A stretch of DNA of 64,000 bases, taken from contig NC_037260.1 in NCBI RefSeq assembly GCF_000002425.4, positions 8,027,808 through 8,091,807 of the forward strand, written 5' to 3'. The notes under the pieces were generated by a model. It was not told the DNA's origin, did no database searches, and saw only the letters and a program-made list of their open reading frames with translations. Positions 1-12,447 of the stretch are shown here, in pieces. Numbering within the stretch: position 1 is the stretch's first letter; each line of letters starts with the position of its first letter. Both the position numbers and the translations under genes were made by a program. The DNA is from Physcomitrium patens (taxonomy: Eukaryota > Streptophyta > Bryopsida > Funariales > Funariaceae).

Positions 1-2090
1 TTTTCTATTACACACAAATCAAAGTACAATAAGACTATAAATAGTCTTAACACAAAAAGATGATATTACTTAGGAATATGTCATTGCATTTGCTTCTAAA
101 AGCAATAAAAATTCATATTTCAATTACTCATCTTATAAAAGAGAATCTTTAGCAAGAATTTAGACACTTGCTCACTTTCAATTTTATTTATATGGATAAT
201 GATTTATATCAATGACTAACCATCAACCTTTAAAGTGACTTATGGAATCAAATAAGCTTATTGAAAAGCTTGCTTAATGGACTTTGTTGCTTCAACAACG
301 CAACTTTGAAATTGTGCATTAGATAGGTATAACCAATTTGGATATAAACAAACTTTCTTATAATCTAAGTCCTTTGGAAGAAGACTTAATTGGAGCTTGA
401 TGATATGGAAATTGCAATAGAGAGATAGTTCATGTATAGCTTGTAACTATAAACTTGTCTTTAATGCCAAATTCTACAACCATGGTTTGTAATCAAAGAT
501 TAAATGAGGAATTAAATAGGATCTAAGTGATTAATAATGTGTAAAAGGATCTTGTAGTCTTACACAAGTTTCAACAAAGAATATTTCTTTTAGCTATTTT
601 TATTATAAAAAGAAATAAAATTAGTCACCAAATAACAAGATTTTATTATAAGAATGATTTATTATTTTGTCCATGGCATAAAAGAGCTAGGTGCATAGTT
701 CTAAGACTAGATCAAAGAACTTCTATTATATAGCAAGTATATTAAGAGCTTAGATATTTTAGAATACGTATGATATATTTTATTTTTTATAAAAAATATT
801 GGTGGACTAATACGTATCAATAGGTGGCTATATATATTTCTTAATGTGAAATGTGTGATTTGGTTAAATCAAGCTTTAACACCTTATTACCTAAGTTGAA
901 GCCATTACATATCATAGGTTTGGATTACCATTGGTTTTTAGACTTTTTAGGCCACTTCTTGTTACCTCACATAGAACTAAATACATGTTGGTAATAGTAG
1001 AGTATATTAGCAAGTAGATTAAATTTATGGCTTTATTACAAAATTCTTTAGAATTAGCAACTATGGCTTTTTCAATCATGTAATGGCACATTTTGGAGCA
1101 CCTATTGAAGTCTTAATAGATTAAGAAAGAGAGTTCCTTGGGAAGGTTGAAATTGTATGTACTAAAGTTTTAATAGAACATTGTATCACCTCTAAAAATC
1201 ATCTTGAGAGAGATGGCTTAGTTGAATAAGTAGTTAAATCATCAAGCATGGTTTATCGAAGTATGGAATATTTTATGGCAACTATTGTGATTGAAACTTG
1301 ATGTTATTATAGATTGTAATAGATTACTACTTTAATAGATATGCATCTTTGGCATCTTATAGTCCTTACTAGTTGTTATATAGGCAAGAGTCAATTCTAC
1401 CAAGTTTAGTATATAAGAAGCTTGTTCTAATTGTAAACTTAGATAATCTTGATACTAAGATTTAATGTCTATATGATCAAGCAAAATTCTTTAAAATATC
1501 ATGCTTGCGGCTTTAAAAAACTTTTATATTATTCAACATTGTGATACCTTATAATATACTTGTATTTGTAATAGAACTTATAAAATTTAATTGCGGAGCT
1601 TTTCTAAAGAATATTATGTGTCTTTGTAATGTGAGGTATCTACAATACTTGATCTTAAGATAGGATGCATAATCCTACATGTAAAGGATATATTATCCTG
1701 TGGTATTTTATTGCTTGAAGAAAATAATGAACAAAAGTATTGGAAGCATTCAAAGAATTGTGTTCTTTCACATCTTTCTATTGATGATTTTGTACATCAT
1801 GAATTGAAAATTGTTCCAATTGGTCTTTTTTGTTTTATATGTAGTGAAAAGAAAGAAATTGCTATCATGCTTTTGTATAATCAATGCCAATGTAGATGGC
1901 ATATGGCATGTTTGACACCACCTCTTTCAACTCTTCTTTTGGAGATTTCATTTGTCCTAGTTATAAGAAGTCTTTCAACCATGCCTCTTTTGTTGATAAG
2001 GATTAAATGTTCTTTCTTCTATGTTTATTATACGTTTTCATGGTCTAGCTATTACAATACTAGTTTGGATGAATAAAATTCTACAACAAC
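1..2090 (+). mobile_element. Ty3/gypsy retroelement relic, RNase H to integrase part
   Basis: This is the 3' half of an old Ty3/gypsy LTR element, broken many times. Conceptual reading shows an RNase H tail near 200-400 (a DHQPLKWLMES-like stretch) and an integrase core near 940-1250 (the GAP.EVL.D..REFLG and C..LIEH.. stretches). At about 1840-1935 there is a PHD-finger-like block, C-x2-C followed by C-x-C-x2-HMACLTPPL. Base composition is strongly AT, as expected of old methylated DNA. The upstream part lies outside the window. A PHD-like module after integrase is something I recall from moss gypsy families, so that part is memory rather than a search result. Confidence 0.75.
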
Positions 2091-2207
2091 ATTATTGTGG
2101 CATTCATCTTTGACTATATGTATTTTGTAGTCCTAGTTGAGTGGAAGGTCTTAACCAATTGGAAAGGGGGGAAGGAAGAGGAAGGAGATGAGAGCACTTG
2201 AGAATAT

Positions 2208-2770
2208 ATTGATTGTACATATATACTTGGTTTAGATTACATACTTTGTGATTGATTTATAGCACTTGATGTATTGTGTGTAACAATCTTTATTTATACA
2301 ACAACTGTCATGTGATGTAGCATCAATTGCCAAATCTCATCAAATATATTTAATTTAGTTTAATTTAGTGGTTTTTCTATTCAATTAGTTTTTTCATTAG
2401 TTGACTTTGTCAATGTCAACTAGGATTTAAATACTTCAGCAAAAAAATCTCCTGACTCAACATTCTTATTAAATCAAGTCTTATAAGTGGTTTTTGAGAG
2501 AGAAAAAGCTTGTAGTAAGGATTTTACTTAACTATGGTGATTAGCTATTTAGTAAAGTTTTTAGGTTTATCTTCTACTCATACTTCTACTCTTAGATTTT
2601 TCCTTTCTGGTGTAAGAGATAGCTTGATTTTTTTGTATGTAGATTCTTCTTCTTTTTTTAAAAGTGTGTTGGTTGTGCATTTGTATTTGGTATAGATTAT
2701 ATACTTTGTGATTGATTTGTAGTACTAGATGTATTATGTGTAACAATTTTTGTTTATACAACAACTTAAA
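2208..2770 (+). repeat. Direct repeat pair, about 100 bp each
   Basis: A block at about 2208-2310 recurs at about 2666-2770, roughly 458 bp downstream. Both copies share TACTTTGTGATTGATTTRTA and end in TTTATACAACAACT. By eye identity is around 80 percent. They follow the gypsy relic and may be remnants of an LTR or of another repeat; no coding content was seen between them. Confidence 0.6.
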
Positions 2771-4000
2771 ATCATGTAATCTATATTTAAACCTATGTAA
2801 TATATTATTGCAAGTTATTGAAATAGTTCATTTGTGATTTTAGAACAAAAATTGAACTTACAATGCCATATAACATATTTTTAGGTGAATAAATATAAAA
2901 CATTATAATTTAAGAATTTATTGAATCTTAACAATAATTAATAATATTAAATATATTTTAAAATAAATTTATGAAAAGTGGGCATATTAATGTTAAATAA
3001 TTAGAAATTCTTTTAAAAAAAAGATAAAAATAAAAGAAAATTAGACTATTTAAGCACAAGATTTGAATCCAATGCCATTGCAAAATATGAGCTTTGCAGC
3101 CTTAGCTATAATCTATCTATTATAATATGAGGCCAAGCACATCAAATTCTCACATATTAATTAGGTAAGAATAGTATCATATAATTGGATGACCATAACT
3201 TTAGTTTTAATAAAAAAAATAAAAAAATAAAAAAAATCAAATAATGAATCATGAGGAGTAAATAATAATTTTTAAATGAATTTTTTTCAAGCATAAAAGG
3301 CATTTATTTGTAGTATTAGGATTCATTGTTTAAGTGTCATTTCAAGTTCAATCAGCATGAATCAACATTGGTATGCCTTGCTATTGTGTTTGTCCTAGCA
3401 AATGTTTGGGATTCAAAAAAAAATTGTGTTCAAAAACATGTGTTTAGTCAATTTTTGATCAACCAATTTGGACATAATTTTAAGCTCTAAGTCATACACT
3501 ATCCTTAGTTGATAGTAATCCCATTAGTAAATTATGGAGAAACTTGGGAAAATTTGGAATTATAGAGTTTATGTGTTTTGTTAGAAGAGAAGAAAAAATG
3601 TGTTAAAGTTTTTATTAATAATTCTAAATGGAGAGATGCATAATAAGAATTTTAGAGCATTGAACATAGTTCTTTTAATTCCTTTTCAAACTCCATGAAA
3701 GTTGTAGTGTTTTGTAGAATAAATTGAAAGAGGTGGAAAATAATTTTGTAGAGATAGTGAACATCAACTAGTGAACATCAACTACATTTGAAGAATACCT
3801 AAAAGTTGTAGTGTTTTGTAGAATAAATTGAAAGAGGTGGAAAATAATTTTATAGAAGTAGTGAACATCAACTACATTTGAAGAGTACAAGAATCTTAAA
3901 GGGCATTTTTTTTTGGAGTGAAATTCCTCACAACTTAAAGAATGGTATTATTGGGAACTTTGAAGTGAGAAAAGCCAAGAAAAAAGCCATCAAATAGCAA
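2771..4000. other. AT-rich spacer without recognised gene
   Basis: The stretch is very AT-rich with many stops in all frames. Apart from a local tandem duplication described separately I see no gene, RNA or transposon part that I can name. Confidence 0.6.
3701..3890 (+). repeat. 104-bp tandem duplication
   Basis: The block beginning GTTGTAGTGTTTTGTAGAAT at 3701 starts again at 3805, so the unit is 104 bp. The second copy is incomplete and ends near 3890. Inside the first copy the 14-mer GTGAACATCAACTA is itself doubled. It lies at the border between the AT-rich repeat DNA and the ClpB gene. Confidence 0.85.
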
Positions 4001-4693
4001 TTAGAGATTAAGCTCAGTTTCCAAAGATAGGGATCGAGTCAAGAGAATCCATTTTGTTATGCAGTTCGATGCGACACCTTCGCCAATTGTACAACCAATT
4101 TACTCTGGCACGGCGACAATTAGATGACAGCTCTGTCAATATCTACCTCAATTTGAACCTCATTTTGAAGATATCTTTGAAGAGTACGTTGTGACCACAC
4201 TGATGAATAACCACTCATTGCTACAATGCAAAAAGAGCTCCATCATCTGCACAAGGATATCTCCGGAAACACTCGTTTTACTTCACGTTCGCTAAAGATA
4301 CAGTGGTCACAAGTCAACTCATGAACTTGTCGGTGTAAAGCCTCATGTATATTATACAACAGAGGTTGAAATTCCTCGTCTGGACAGAGTAGAAGCAGCG
4401 GCTTAATCAGATCCCCATCTTTTTTCAAATTCCAAAACCTAGTTTGAATGTCTGACAAAAGAGGATAAAATTCTCAATGAGGGTCACATATCAGTCCCAG
4501 AGTCTGTATCTCAAATCCAGGTTGCCGAAGCAGCGTTTCTTCGGACACCTGATGAGAAAAACTTTGAGGCGGCAGATTCCAGGTGGAATAAGTTTAGGTT
4601 GCACTGTGGAAATTTATTGGTGGTTAATGGACATGATAATGCCATTCCAGAAGATTTCGAACACTTGAAGGTAGAAGTGGAGGAAGAGTGCTC
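4001..4693. other. 3' flank of ClpB with two unexplained open frames
   Basis: GC content rises here, and the 3' UTR of the minus-strand ClpB gene must lie in this stretch. Two frames of 70-90 codons stay open: one on the minus strand at 4243-4458, and one on the plus strand from about 4441 to a TGA at 4704-4706 that overlaps the last ClpB codons in antisense. Both read like ordinary protein, and the minus frame (FWNLKKDGDLIKPLLLLC) faintly recalls a Prp18-type segment. I cannot identify either one, and neither has convincing splice partners. Confidence 0.35.
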
Positions 4694-7600
4694 TCAATTG
4701 TCTTGACCCTCTGCATACGCGAAGGAATCAGAGTCTGTCGCCTGGTTGGAATCAACCGCCTGCAACCTTCGGAAAGAGAGTTTTTGCTGTGGGAGACTGC
4801 TTCCAGCTACAGATGTGAGATCAGTGTCGACCAAAACTGTGTCCTCTTCCGTGAAGTCTCCTCTCAAAATCGAACGTGCTAGCTCATTTTCTACACTCTG
4901 TTGGATTACCCTCTTCACTGGCCGTGCTCCGTAGTTGGGGTCGTAACCCAAGCTTGCGAGGAGCTGGACGGCACTCTCTGTCACCTTCAAGGTGATCTTC
5001 TTGTCCATCAGTCTCTTCTGCACACGGTCCAACTGTACCCACAAACGCAAGAGATTTGTGAGAAAACCCGATTGAAAGATGGAGCCATGTACTAACTACG
5101 GCGGGCAGCGGCTCTGTGGAGATGGACAAACTTAGCGATGAAGGTGATCAAAGTGTTACCTGTAGTTTCACGATTCTGCTGATTTGATCCCGATCCAGTT
5201 GCTGGAAGACGATGTATTCGTCAATACGGTTCATAAACTCTGGTCGGAATGTATTCCTTGCAGCCTCCATCACTCGAGCTCTCATAGCTTCATATACGAC
5301 CTCCTTGTTGTTGCCAGCTATACTATCTGCGCTGTTAAGGACATATTGTGACCCCACATTGGAAGTCATTATGATCACAGTGTTAGTAAAGCTAACAGTC
5401 CTGCCCTGTGAATCCGTCACACGCCCATCATCAAGGATCTGAAGAAAGATGTTAAAGACGTCAGAATGAGCCTTTTCTATCTCGTCGAAAAGAATCACAG
5501 CGTATGGTCTTCTTCGAACAGCCTCTGTGAGTTGCCCACCCTCTTCATAGCCAACATATCCAGGGGGTGCTCCGACAAGCCGAGAAACAGCATGTTTCTC
5601 CATGTACTCACTCATATCAATCCTCACAATAGCCTCCTCAGTATTGAAGAGATACGACGCCAAAGCTTTGGCCAACTCAGTTTTCCCCACACCCGTAGGT
5701 CCCATAAACATGAAGCTGGCAATTGGTTTATTAGGATCAGAGAGCCCAGCTCTAGAACGCTGGATGGCCTCAGCAACGGATTTCACAGCTGGATCCTGAC
5801 CTACGACCCGCTTGTGAAGCTCATCATCAAGATGCAAGAGCTTCTCCTTCTCTGACTGCTGCAATTTCGAAATGGGAATTCCAGTCCATTTGCTCACAAC
5901 TTCTGCAATATCGTTTCCTGTCACTTCTTCACGAAGCATAGAATTGCCGCTATTTTGATACTCATCAAGCGCCTTCTCAGCAGCTTCTAACTGGCGTTGC
6001 AAAGTCGTAAGACTTCCATATTTCAATTCAGCAGCTCGGTTGAGGTCGTAATCCCGCTCTGCTTGTTGAATTTCTAGGTTCACTCTATCAACCTATACAT
6101 GACAGAGGAGATGATCAGACTTCTCGACTCTCCCAGCATAATCGACGAAACCACTCCATTTGCCTTTCCAAAATCATGTTCTTAGAAAAGTAGGTGCACC
6201 ATTTTATGAAGGGAATTTGAGGGAATAGCTGCCTGTGTAGCAGTACAGACTCTATCTGCAGTTCTATTTTACAAATATCAACAAGAGCTTGGACATTGCG
6301 CTCCGGGAAAATGTAAGAAGATGAATCAACAAGAAACATTCAACTGTATACTTGCCTCTTCTTTGATGGACTGAATCCGAGTCATCACAGACTTCTCATG
6401 TTCCCATTGATCTGTCAACTCCTTCTGCCTCTGCTTCAAAAGATCCAGCTCAGTAACAAGTCGGTCCAGCCGGTCGCGTGATGCTTTATCCGTGTCGCTT
6501 TTCAGAGACAGCCGCTCCATTTCTAACTTCAGCACAGACCTATCTATTTCATCAAGTGCTGTTGGTTTTGAAGTGATTTCCATCTTTAGTTTCGCGGCAG
6601 CTTCATCCACTAGGTCGATTGCTGAAAATTGAGAAAGTTTGAATCAGAATCGTTTTTAGAAAAATAATGCGTCGTTGGAAAAAAAAAAAAAAAAAAAAAA
6701 AAAAACCGATGAAAGGATCTATCCAACAGCCCAAGGATAAAAAGTAACCATTTCTGAAACTTCCAAAGACCTTCACATACCTTTGTCAGGGAGAAACCGG
6801 TCCGCAATGTAGCGATCAGCTAACATTGCAGACTCCACCAAAGCGCTATCCGAAATCCGCACTCCGTGATGCAATTCATAACGTTCGCGAAGACCTCTCA
6901 AAATAGACACTGTATCTTCGACAGAAGGTTGGTCCACATAGACTTGCTGGAAGCGACGTTCTAGTGCAGGATCCTTCTCAATGTACTTCCGGTACTCGTC
7001 CAGAGTAGTTGCTCCGATGCAGCGCAGCTCCCCGCGCCCCAACATTGGCTTCAGCAAATTCCCAGCGTCCATTGCGCCACTGGTAGCACCAGCGCCAACT
7101 ACAGTATGTATTTCATCAATAAACAAAATGATTTGACCATCGGAATCGGTTACCTCCTTCAGGACAGCCTTAAGCCTGTCCTCGAATTCTCCACGATATT
7201 TAGCACCTGCTATCAACGATCCCATATCCAGCGAAATCAGCTTGCGATTAAGCAGAGCTGATGGCACATCTCCTTGCACAATACGCTGAGCCAAACTGCC
7301 ACCAAGCATCCAAAACCCATTAAGAATAGATACCCACTTCTATTTAGATACTACGACCTACCTTATCATATAAATTCAATAGGCGCGACAAAAAAGACGA
7401 CGAAAGGTAATTTTTAGTGCTCACCCTTCAGAAATGGCTGTCTTTCCTACACCAGGTTCTCCGATCAATACTGGGTTGTTCTTCGTTCTACGAGATAAAA
7501 TCTGGATGCAGCGTCGAATTTCATCATCTCGTCCAATAACAGGATCTAGTTTTCCCTGTCTTGCCATTTCAGTCAAGTCCTTTCCATATTTCTCCAGAGC

Positions 7601-8979
7601 TTCGTACCTACCCTCTGGGTCTGGTATTCAAGCAAACATGTCCCAAGGTTACTTTTCATGGACCATTCTGTCAAATGATTCATCACAATTATACACCAAA
7701 GTTCGCCGCCTTGCTGTCAACCAGAGTAGATGACTGCAATTTTAAGCACTCGTGTTCGGGTCGCGTGATCACCAGTGCAGTGATAAAAAGATTGCCTCCT
7801 GCAATACAGAATAAAACTTGCATAAGTTACAAAGGAGAATCTTACCTTGGTCAGTCACCTTTTGAGAACCTCGAATAGACTGAATTGCAGCATTCAAAGT
7901 CTTCGCACTCAACTGGAAATCTTTATACAGTTGTTGCCCAAAGCGTTTATCTTGAGTAAATGCCAGGACCAAATGCTCAACAGACACGAAAGAATCCCCG
8001 TAATCCTTTCTATGACCCCGTGCCTTCTCAATCAATCCCTCCAAATCCCGACCAAGCATAGACCCACTTGTGTCACCCAGGACCTTAGGTTGCCTTTGAA
8101 TAAAACGTTCAGTTGCTTGCAACAAAGAAGTGTTATCCACGCCCGCTTTAGAAAAAATTCGCCTCGCCAATCCATTTCGTTGCTCCAACAATGCTTTCAT
8201 CAAATGCTCTGTCTCTACAATTTGTTGCTTGTTTTCTTTCGCAACATCGGGAGAGGCAACTATTGCCTGCCAAGCCATCTCCGTGAATTCACCCTGATTA
8301 ATCTGTTCAGTCAAATTCAGGGACATGCGCATCAAAAATCAGAATAGGGAGTCTCATTGACCATTCAACACCTCCTTCCTCACGCTCTACGCCCCACCAC
8401 GCAATACACAGAAGAATGCCGCACCCAAAATCGCAAGAATCAAGAAATTAATGCCAAAAAAATAGCAAACCATAAAACCTTGAAATCAGGTTGGATTTCC
8501 AAGGTTGTACCATACCACCAATTCTGCTAATCAGAAAGCTATCAACGTACCCTTCCATCTCGAGCCTGAGCCGATGCAACAATTCGATAATTGCGCTTGC
8601 TACGCTCCGACTTCACAAAGTCTTTCCTCCTGTTGAACCGCTGTGCTCGCAGACCTGCAAATGTGTGCCAAGGACCAGCATTGACCAGACCAATAGAATC
8701 CGCGGACGCTGTCACCCTCACGACTCCCAGACGTATCACGCGCTTCCGCAGCGTCGTAGTCACAGAGTGAAATGGCTGTTGCTGCTGCTGCTGCTCTGGC
8801 AATAAAAGCCTGGGAGAGGCAACTGAAACCAGAGCTGGCGGCCTCACAATCGACAACATCGCACGAGATCGCACCGCCTGCAATGCAAGCGAGCTTATCC
8901 CTTGTTGCAGCAGGAGATTGGCAACACGCGTGCCCAATTCAGCCCACAAAAAACCCACCTCCAATCCCCCTCTTTCCAA
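4694..8979 (-). CDS. CLPB: Plastid-type ClpB/Hsp100 disaggregase
   Basis: This is an AAA+ chaperone that pulls proteins out of aggregates together with Hsp70; the ClpB3 type acts in the chloroplast stroma. Seven exons can be read: 8979-8551, 8302-7846, 7620-7425, 7295-6781, 6621-6356, 6092-5160 and 5032-4694. They sum to 3135 nt, or 1044 aa. In order there is an N-terminal Ser/Arg-rich presequence (about residues 1-140), the Clp N domain ([10 protein letters not shown] onward), NBD1 with Walker A GEPGVGKT at 349-356 and Walker B FIDEIH, the coiled-coil M domain, and NBD2 with Walker A GPTGVGKT at 752-759 and Walker [11 protein letters not shown]. The C-terminal domain contains [18 protein letters not shown]. 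The intron after KEE has a GC donor. The first Met was taken as start; Met41 (8859) is an alternative. Arabidopsis ClpB3 is somewhat shorter (about 970 aa). The gene looks intact. Confidence 0.95.
6679..6705. repeat. 27-nt homopolymer in a ClpB intron
   Basis: A run of 27 A on the plus strand, which is T27 in the ClpB transcript. It lies inside the 159-nt intron between exons 4 and 5 and could serve as part of its pyrimidine-rich tract. Length polymorphism or assembly error is likely at such a run. Confidence 0.9.
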
Positions 8980-9720
8980 GCCACCGAATCTAAAAAACCT
9001 TCGAATCCCGAAATCCTATCCCGTTCCCGTCAACCCATCATTCCTTCAGAGCACTCAATCCAGCCGCGAAACCCAAAACTAATCAGCCCCAATAACTCAC
9101 ACCCCAAAAAAAAGCGAATTCCGACTGCTCTTCCTAGGATTCAACCCCACAACTCTACTAGGTGAATTCACTGAACAGGAACACTAACACTACGACTGAG
9201 ACGCACAGCCTCTCTCAACGTCAGTGTCGCAATGCCAACAACGTGACGGTGCAGCGCATCGACGAAACCCACCCCAGCTACGTAATGTATCAATCTCGCA
9301 ATCTCTCTCTCTCTCTCGCTCGCTCGCTCGCTGAACACACGGAATTAGCGCAGCTGAATAACAATGAAACGACTGATGGCGGAAACACACAGCCAACTGG
9401 TGAGCCGAGAGGGAATGGAATGGAAAATGGGGAATGGAGGTTGAGGATTCTGATGCAGTGGACTAGTTAAGAAGAGAACGATGGAGTGCCGCTATCTCGG
9501 AATCTGTCCCGCGTGGGCGCCCCCCTTCTTCTTCTTCCTCCTCCCTTCGCGCACTTCGTTTCTTCGTTGCTTTTGTTTATTTGAAAAAAAAAACTCCGGC
9601 GTCCCATCCAAGGAGGCACCTGGCTGCGGGGAAGCTTCAGTTGCGGGGGGAAAGGTTGGGGGGGGGGGGGGGTCCTAGGGAATGTCCTCTCTTGGGGAAT
9701 GTGTAAGAACACTATGCGTG
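8980..9720 (-). promoter_or_regulatory. Putative ClpB promoter and 5' leader region
   Basis: This GC-balanced stretch lies directly upstream of the ClpB start. It holds a CT/CG-rich simple repeat at 9302-9333 and a run of 15 G at 9658-9672. A palindromic GAAGCTTC at 9631-9638 matches two head-to-head heat-shock half sites (GAAnnTTC), but no third unit is adjacent, so heat control is only a possibility. No TATA box was assigned. Confidence 0.4.
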
Positions 9721-10732
9721 TTTCCTTTTTCTTTTTCTTTTTATAATATTAATTTGTAAGGAAATCTATTATTTTGGGTGATATTTGGTGTGGTGATGGG
9801 AAAATAAGTGCGTGGCTTTTCATTTTCATTTCTTTTCTGAAATAATTTTTGTTTTTTTTCTTTTTCTTTTTCTTTTGAAGTTTTCATCTTTTTGAAATGT
9901 GTAGAATGTAGAAATGATATTGTGAATGAATTTCTTCTTTGACTCATTTGTTGAATTAAACACTGAGACTAGATTTTAAAAATTGGTTCAATTGTTTATT
10001 TTTTTATTTAAAAATATATATATACTTGATTTATGTATGTGTGGTTAAGTCATTGATATAGATTAGTATATTTCCAAAAATTCTAGAAAAGAGGTGAATG
10101 TCACACCTTAAAGTTGGAATTGGGCTTCAAGAAATTGAAGCGTATATGCTAGTTTTTTGTTTTATTCAGTTTTATGCTTTCTTAAGTATGAATTTCGTTT
10201 TATCCTTGTTATGCATGAAAGTGTAGGTTTTTAGGCGTGATGATTTGGAAAAACACGAAAACTTCCACATAAAAAGATTGATAGTTAATACACAAATAAT
10301 TGAATATAACAAATAATAATAATAATAACAACAACATATTAATGTTAACAATTAGAAATGATAAAAACCAATAACTTACTTGAATATTCCTACTGGCATT
10401 CCCAAGAACCTTAAGCAAATTCTAAAATCCCCATTGTAATATTCCAAAATCCAAAATATTCCTATAACTACAACCTCAATGTAACCCCTAAATCTAGACT
10501 TTATCAAAACGTCTGGATTTAAGTTACTTGATTACCACATGTTTATCCATTAATCAATAAAAAGCCTCTCAAAAAAATTACACATATATATATATATATA
10601 TATATACATACATACATATTGCAGATTTGTTTTACAAAAAACAACCAATCAACAATAATAAAGGTATATATTGAAAAGAAGTTAAAAAACAGAATTAAAA
10701 ATAAAAAATAAAATCTTATTTCTTACAAAGTA

Positions 10733-10773
<41 letters not shown>

Positions 10774-11760
10774 ATATTTGCCTTATCCGGCAATGTAACA
10801 CACAGTCTATTTCGAACATATTCATGAATTAATTTTTAAATTATCTTTTTTCAATGTTTGGTTTAAAAAAACAGAAAAAGCAATATAGAGCTTCATAAAA
10901 TAAGTTCTTTTTCAAAAATATGTGTTCAATCAATATGAGTTTACACATATTTTTGGTAATTATCACTTCTGTGTGTAATCAAATCTTAATGATGAAATAT
11001 GCAGAGTATCATTACAAAATAGAAGAAAGAAAGTAGAATTAAAATTAATAAATAACAGTTATTCAGGTTGCAATTAATTTATTATTTACAGTATATGCAT
11101 ACATGCAGACATCCATTCATTCATACTCAAAGGTTGATGTTAGAATGTGACAATTTATAACATCTACATATGATATTGTTGCCTGGGAAAACATCTGAAC
11201 GTCTTTTTATCTAATTCAAGATTAATAAATAAAATGCTAGTTAACTTTTAATTATTTCTTAATCACAGTGAGTTCCATCAAAATATACATGTGCTTTAAA
11301 GTTAATAAAAAAATCTTATTTATTATAAAAAAAAATCAGTTTGAATTCAACTTATTCAAAAGTACATACAACTCAAGCCCACATGTATGCATCTGATTCA
11401 ATATGTTTTCATTTACAACTGTTTTCAGTGCAATAATATTTTTTGAAATATCACCTACATCTATAATATGTTACAGATTTTTATTTTTTTTCTTCAAAAA
11501 GATACCCTCAAAAGTTTAAGTATTGTTTATTTTTTAAATTATTGGTATTTATCGTGTATGAAATTCTCCCTAATGTAGTATGCAAATAGAGGATACCTCA
11601 CTTGCAAGTTTCAACACACTAAAAGTGAATTTATTTCCATGGAATACAACAGCAGCACAAGAGTGTTTTTATAATTCAAGCTTCTTGAATCCTATTTGAA
11701 TTTATTTGAATTTTATTTTGTGATTATAATGAAAGGAAAGGTGCTTATAAGAGACGAGTT
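9721..11760. other. AT-rich intergenic spacer
   Basis: The spacer lies between the divergently transcribed ClpB and first WRC genes. It is AT-rich and has stops in all frames. Apart from dinucleotide repeats I recognise no gene or element. Confidence 0.6.
10583..10772. repeat. TA and AC/AT microsatellites
   Basis: There is a (TA)n run at about 10583-10606. A compound repeat follows, with (AC)n at 10733-10750 running straight into (AT)n at 10751-10772. Confidence 0.9.
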
Positions 11761-11833
11761 GCAGTGTGGCTCAGAAGGAAAGGAGATTCCAGAAATGCCT
11801 TAAATACAAGAATGAAAAGCTTGTGGGGGGCGA

Positions 11834-11903
11834 CGACGTGGCATGCTGAGGTGGAGCAGCAGCAACGAAGGAGAAGAGCATGACGTGGCATGCTGAGGTG
11901 GAG
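11834..11903 (+). promoter_or_regulatory. Duplicated ACGT-core element upstream of WRC gene 1
   Basis: The 22-mer GACGTGGCATGCTGAGGTGG(AG) occurs at 11835-11856 and again exactly at 11882-11903. Each copy contains ACGTGGC, the core of an ABRE/G-box-type bZIP site, and the second copy extends to the 10-mer TGACGTGGCA. They lie about 550-610 bp upstream of the predicted start codon. The same 10-mer is found upstream of two other genes in this window. Confidence 0.5.
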
Positions 11904-12205
11904 GAGGGGGAATGATATCCAATGAGAGGGAGGCAGATTCCAGAAGCCTGGAGGGGTCTGTGCTTTTGGTGCTTGCGGAACTGAAACGGTGTAACTGACG
12001 GATGAATAAGAGCGGAAGGAAGAGGGGAATTGAGAGGGAAGGAAGGATGGATGGATGAAGGAGGCGCGGGGATCATGGACGAAAGTAGTTCAATGAAAGC
12101 CACTCGTGTCCTCATTCCCAACGCTGTGCTGTCTGTGGCCGGCCCCTCCTGCCTCGCACCCCCACCTCCCCCTCTTGGTTGTACCCGCAGTCCATCCGCG
12201 CGCAC

Positions 12206-12302
12206 TGGTGGTGGTGGTGGTGCTGTTGTTGTTGTTGTTGTTGGTGTTTGTTGATGCTGGTGCTGGTGCTGTATCGTCTCCGTCTCCTCCCCCCCCCCCC
12301 CC
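12206..12302. repeat. GGT/GTT triplet repeats and C-run
   Basis: A (GGT)n stretch at about 12206-12221 passes into (GTT)n at about 12224-12242, and a run of about 15 C ends at 12302. The triplets sit in the putative 5' leader of the first WRC gene and create long but low-complexity open frames on both strands. Confidence 0.85.
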
Positions 12303-12447
12303 ATAGTGAAGAGCCACCAGTGTAACCTCGCCCTTCCATGCCACGCGCCTCCTGTCTCGGCATCGCTTGTAGTCGCCCCGGTGCAGCGCTCGTCGCTGGG
12401 AGCGGCAGTTTCCTTTTTGTGCGCTTGCAGCTTGCGTTCTTTCCCCA

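Noticed and set aside
9631-9638. Heat-shock element upstream of ClpB
   Set aside because: Only two half sites (GAAGCTTC) are present; three or more adjacent units would be needed for a convincing element.
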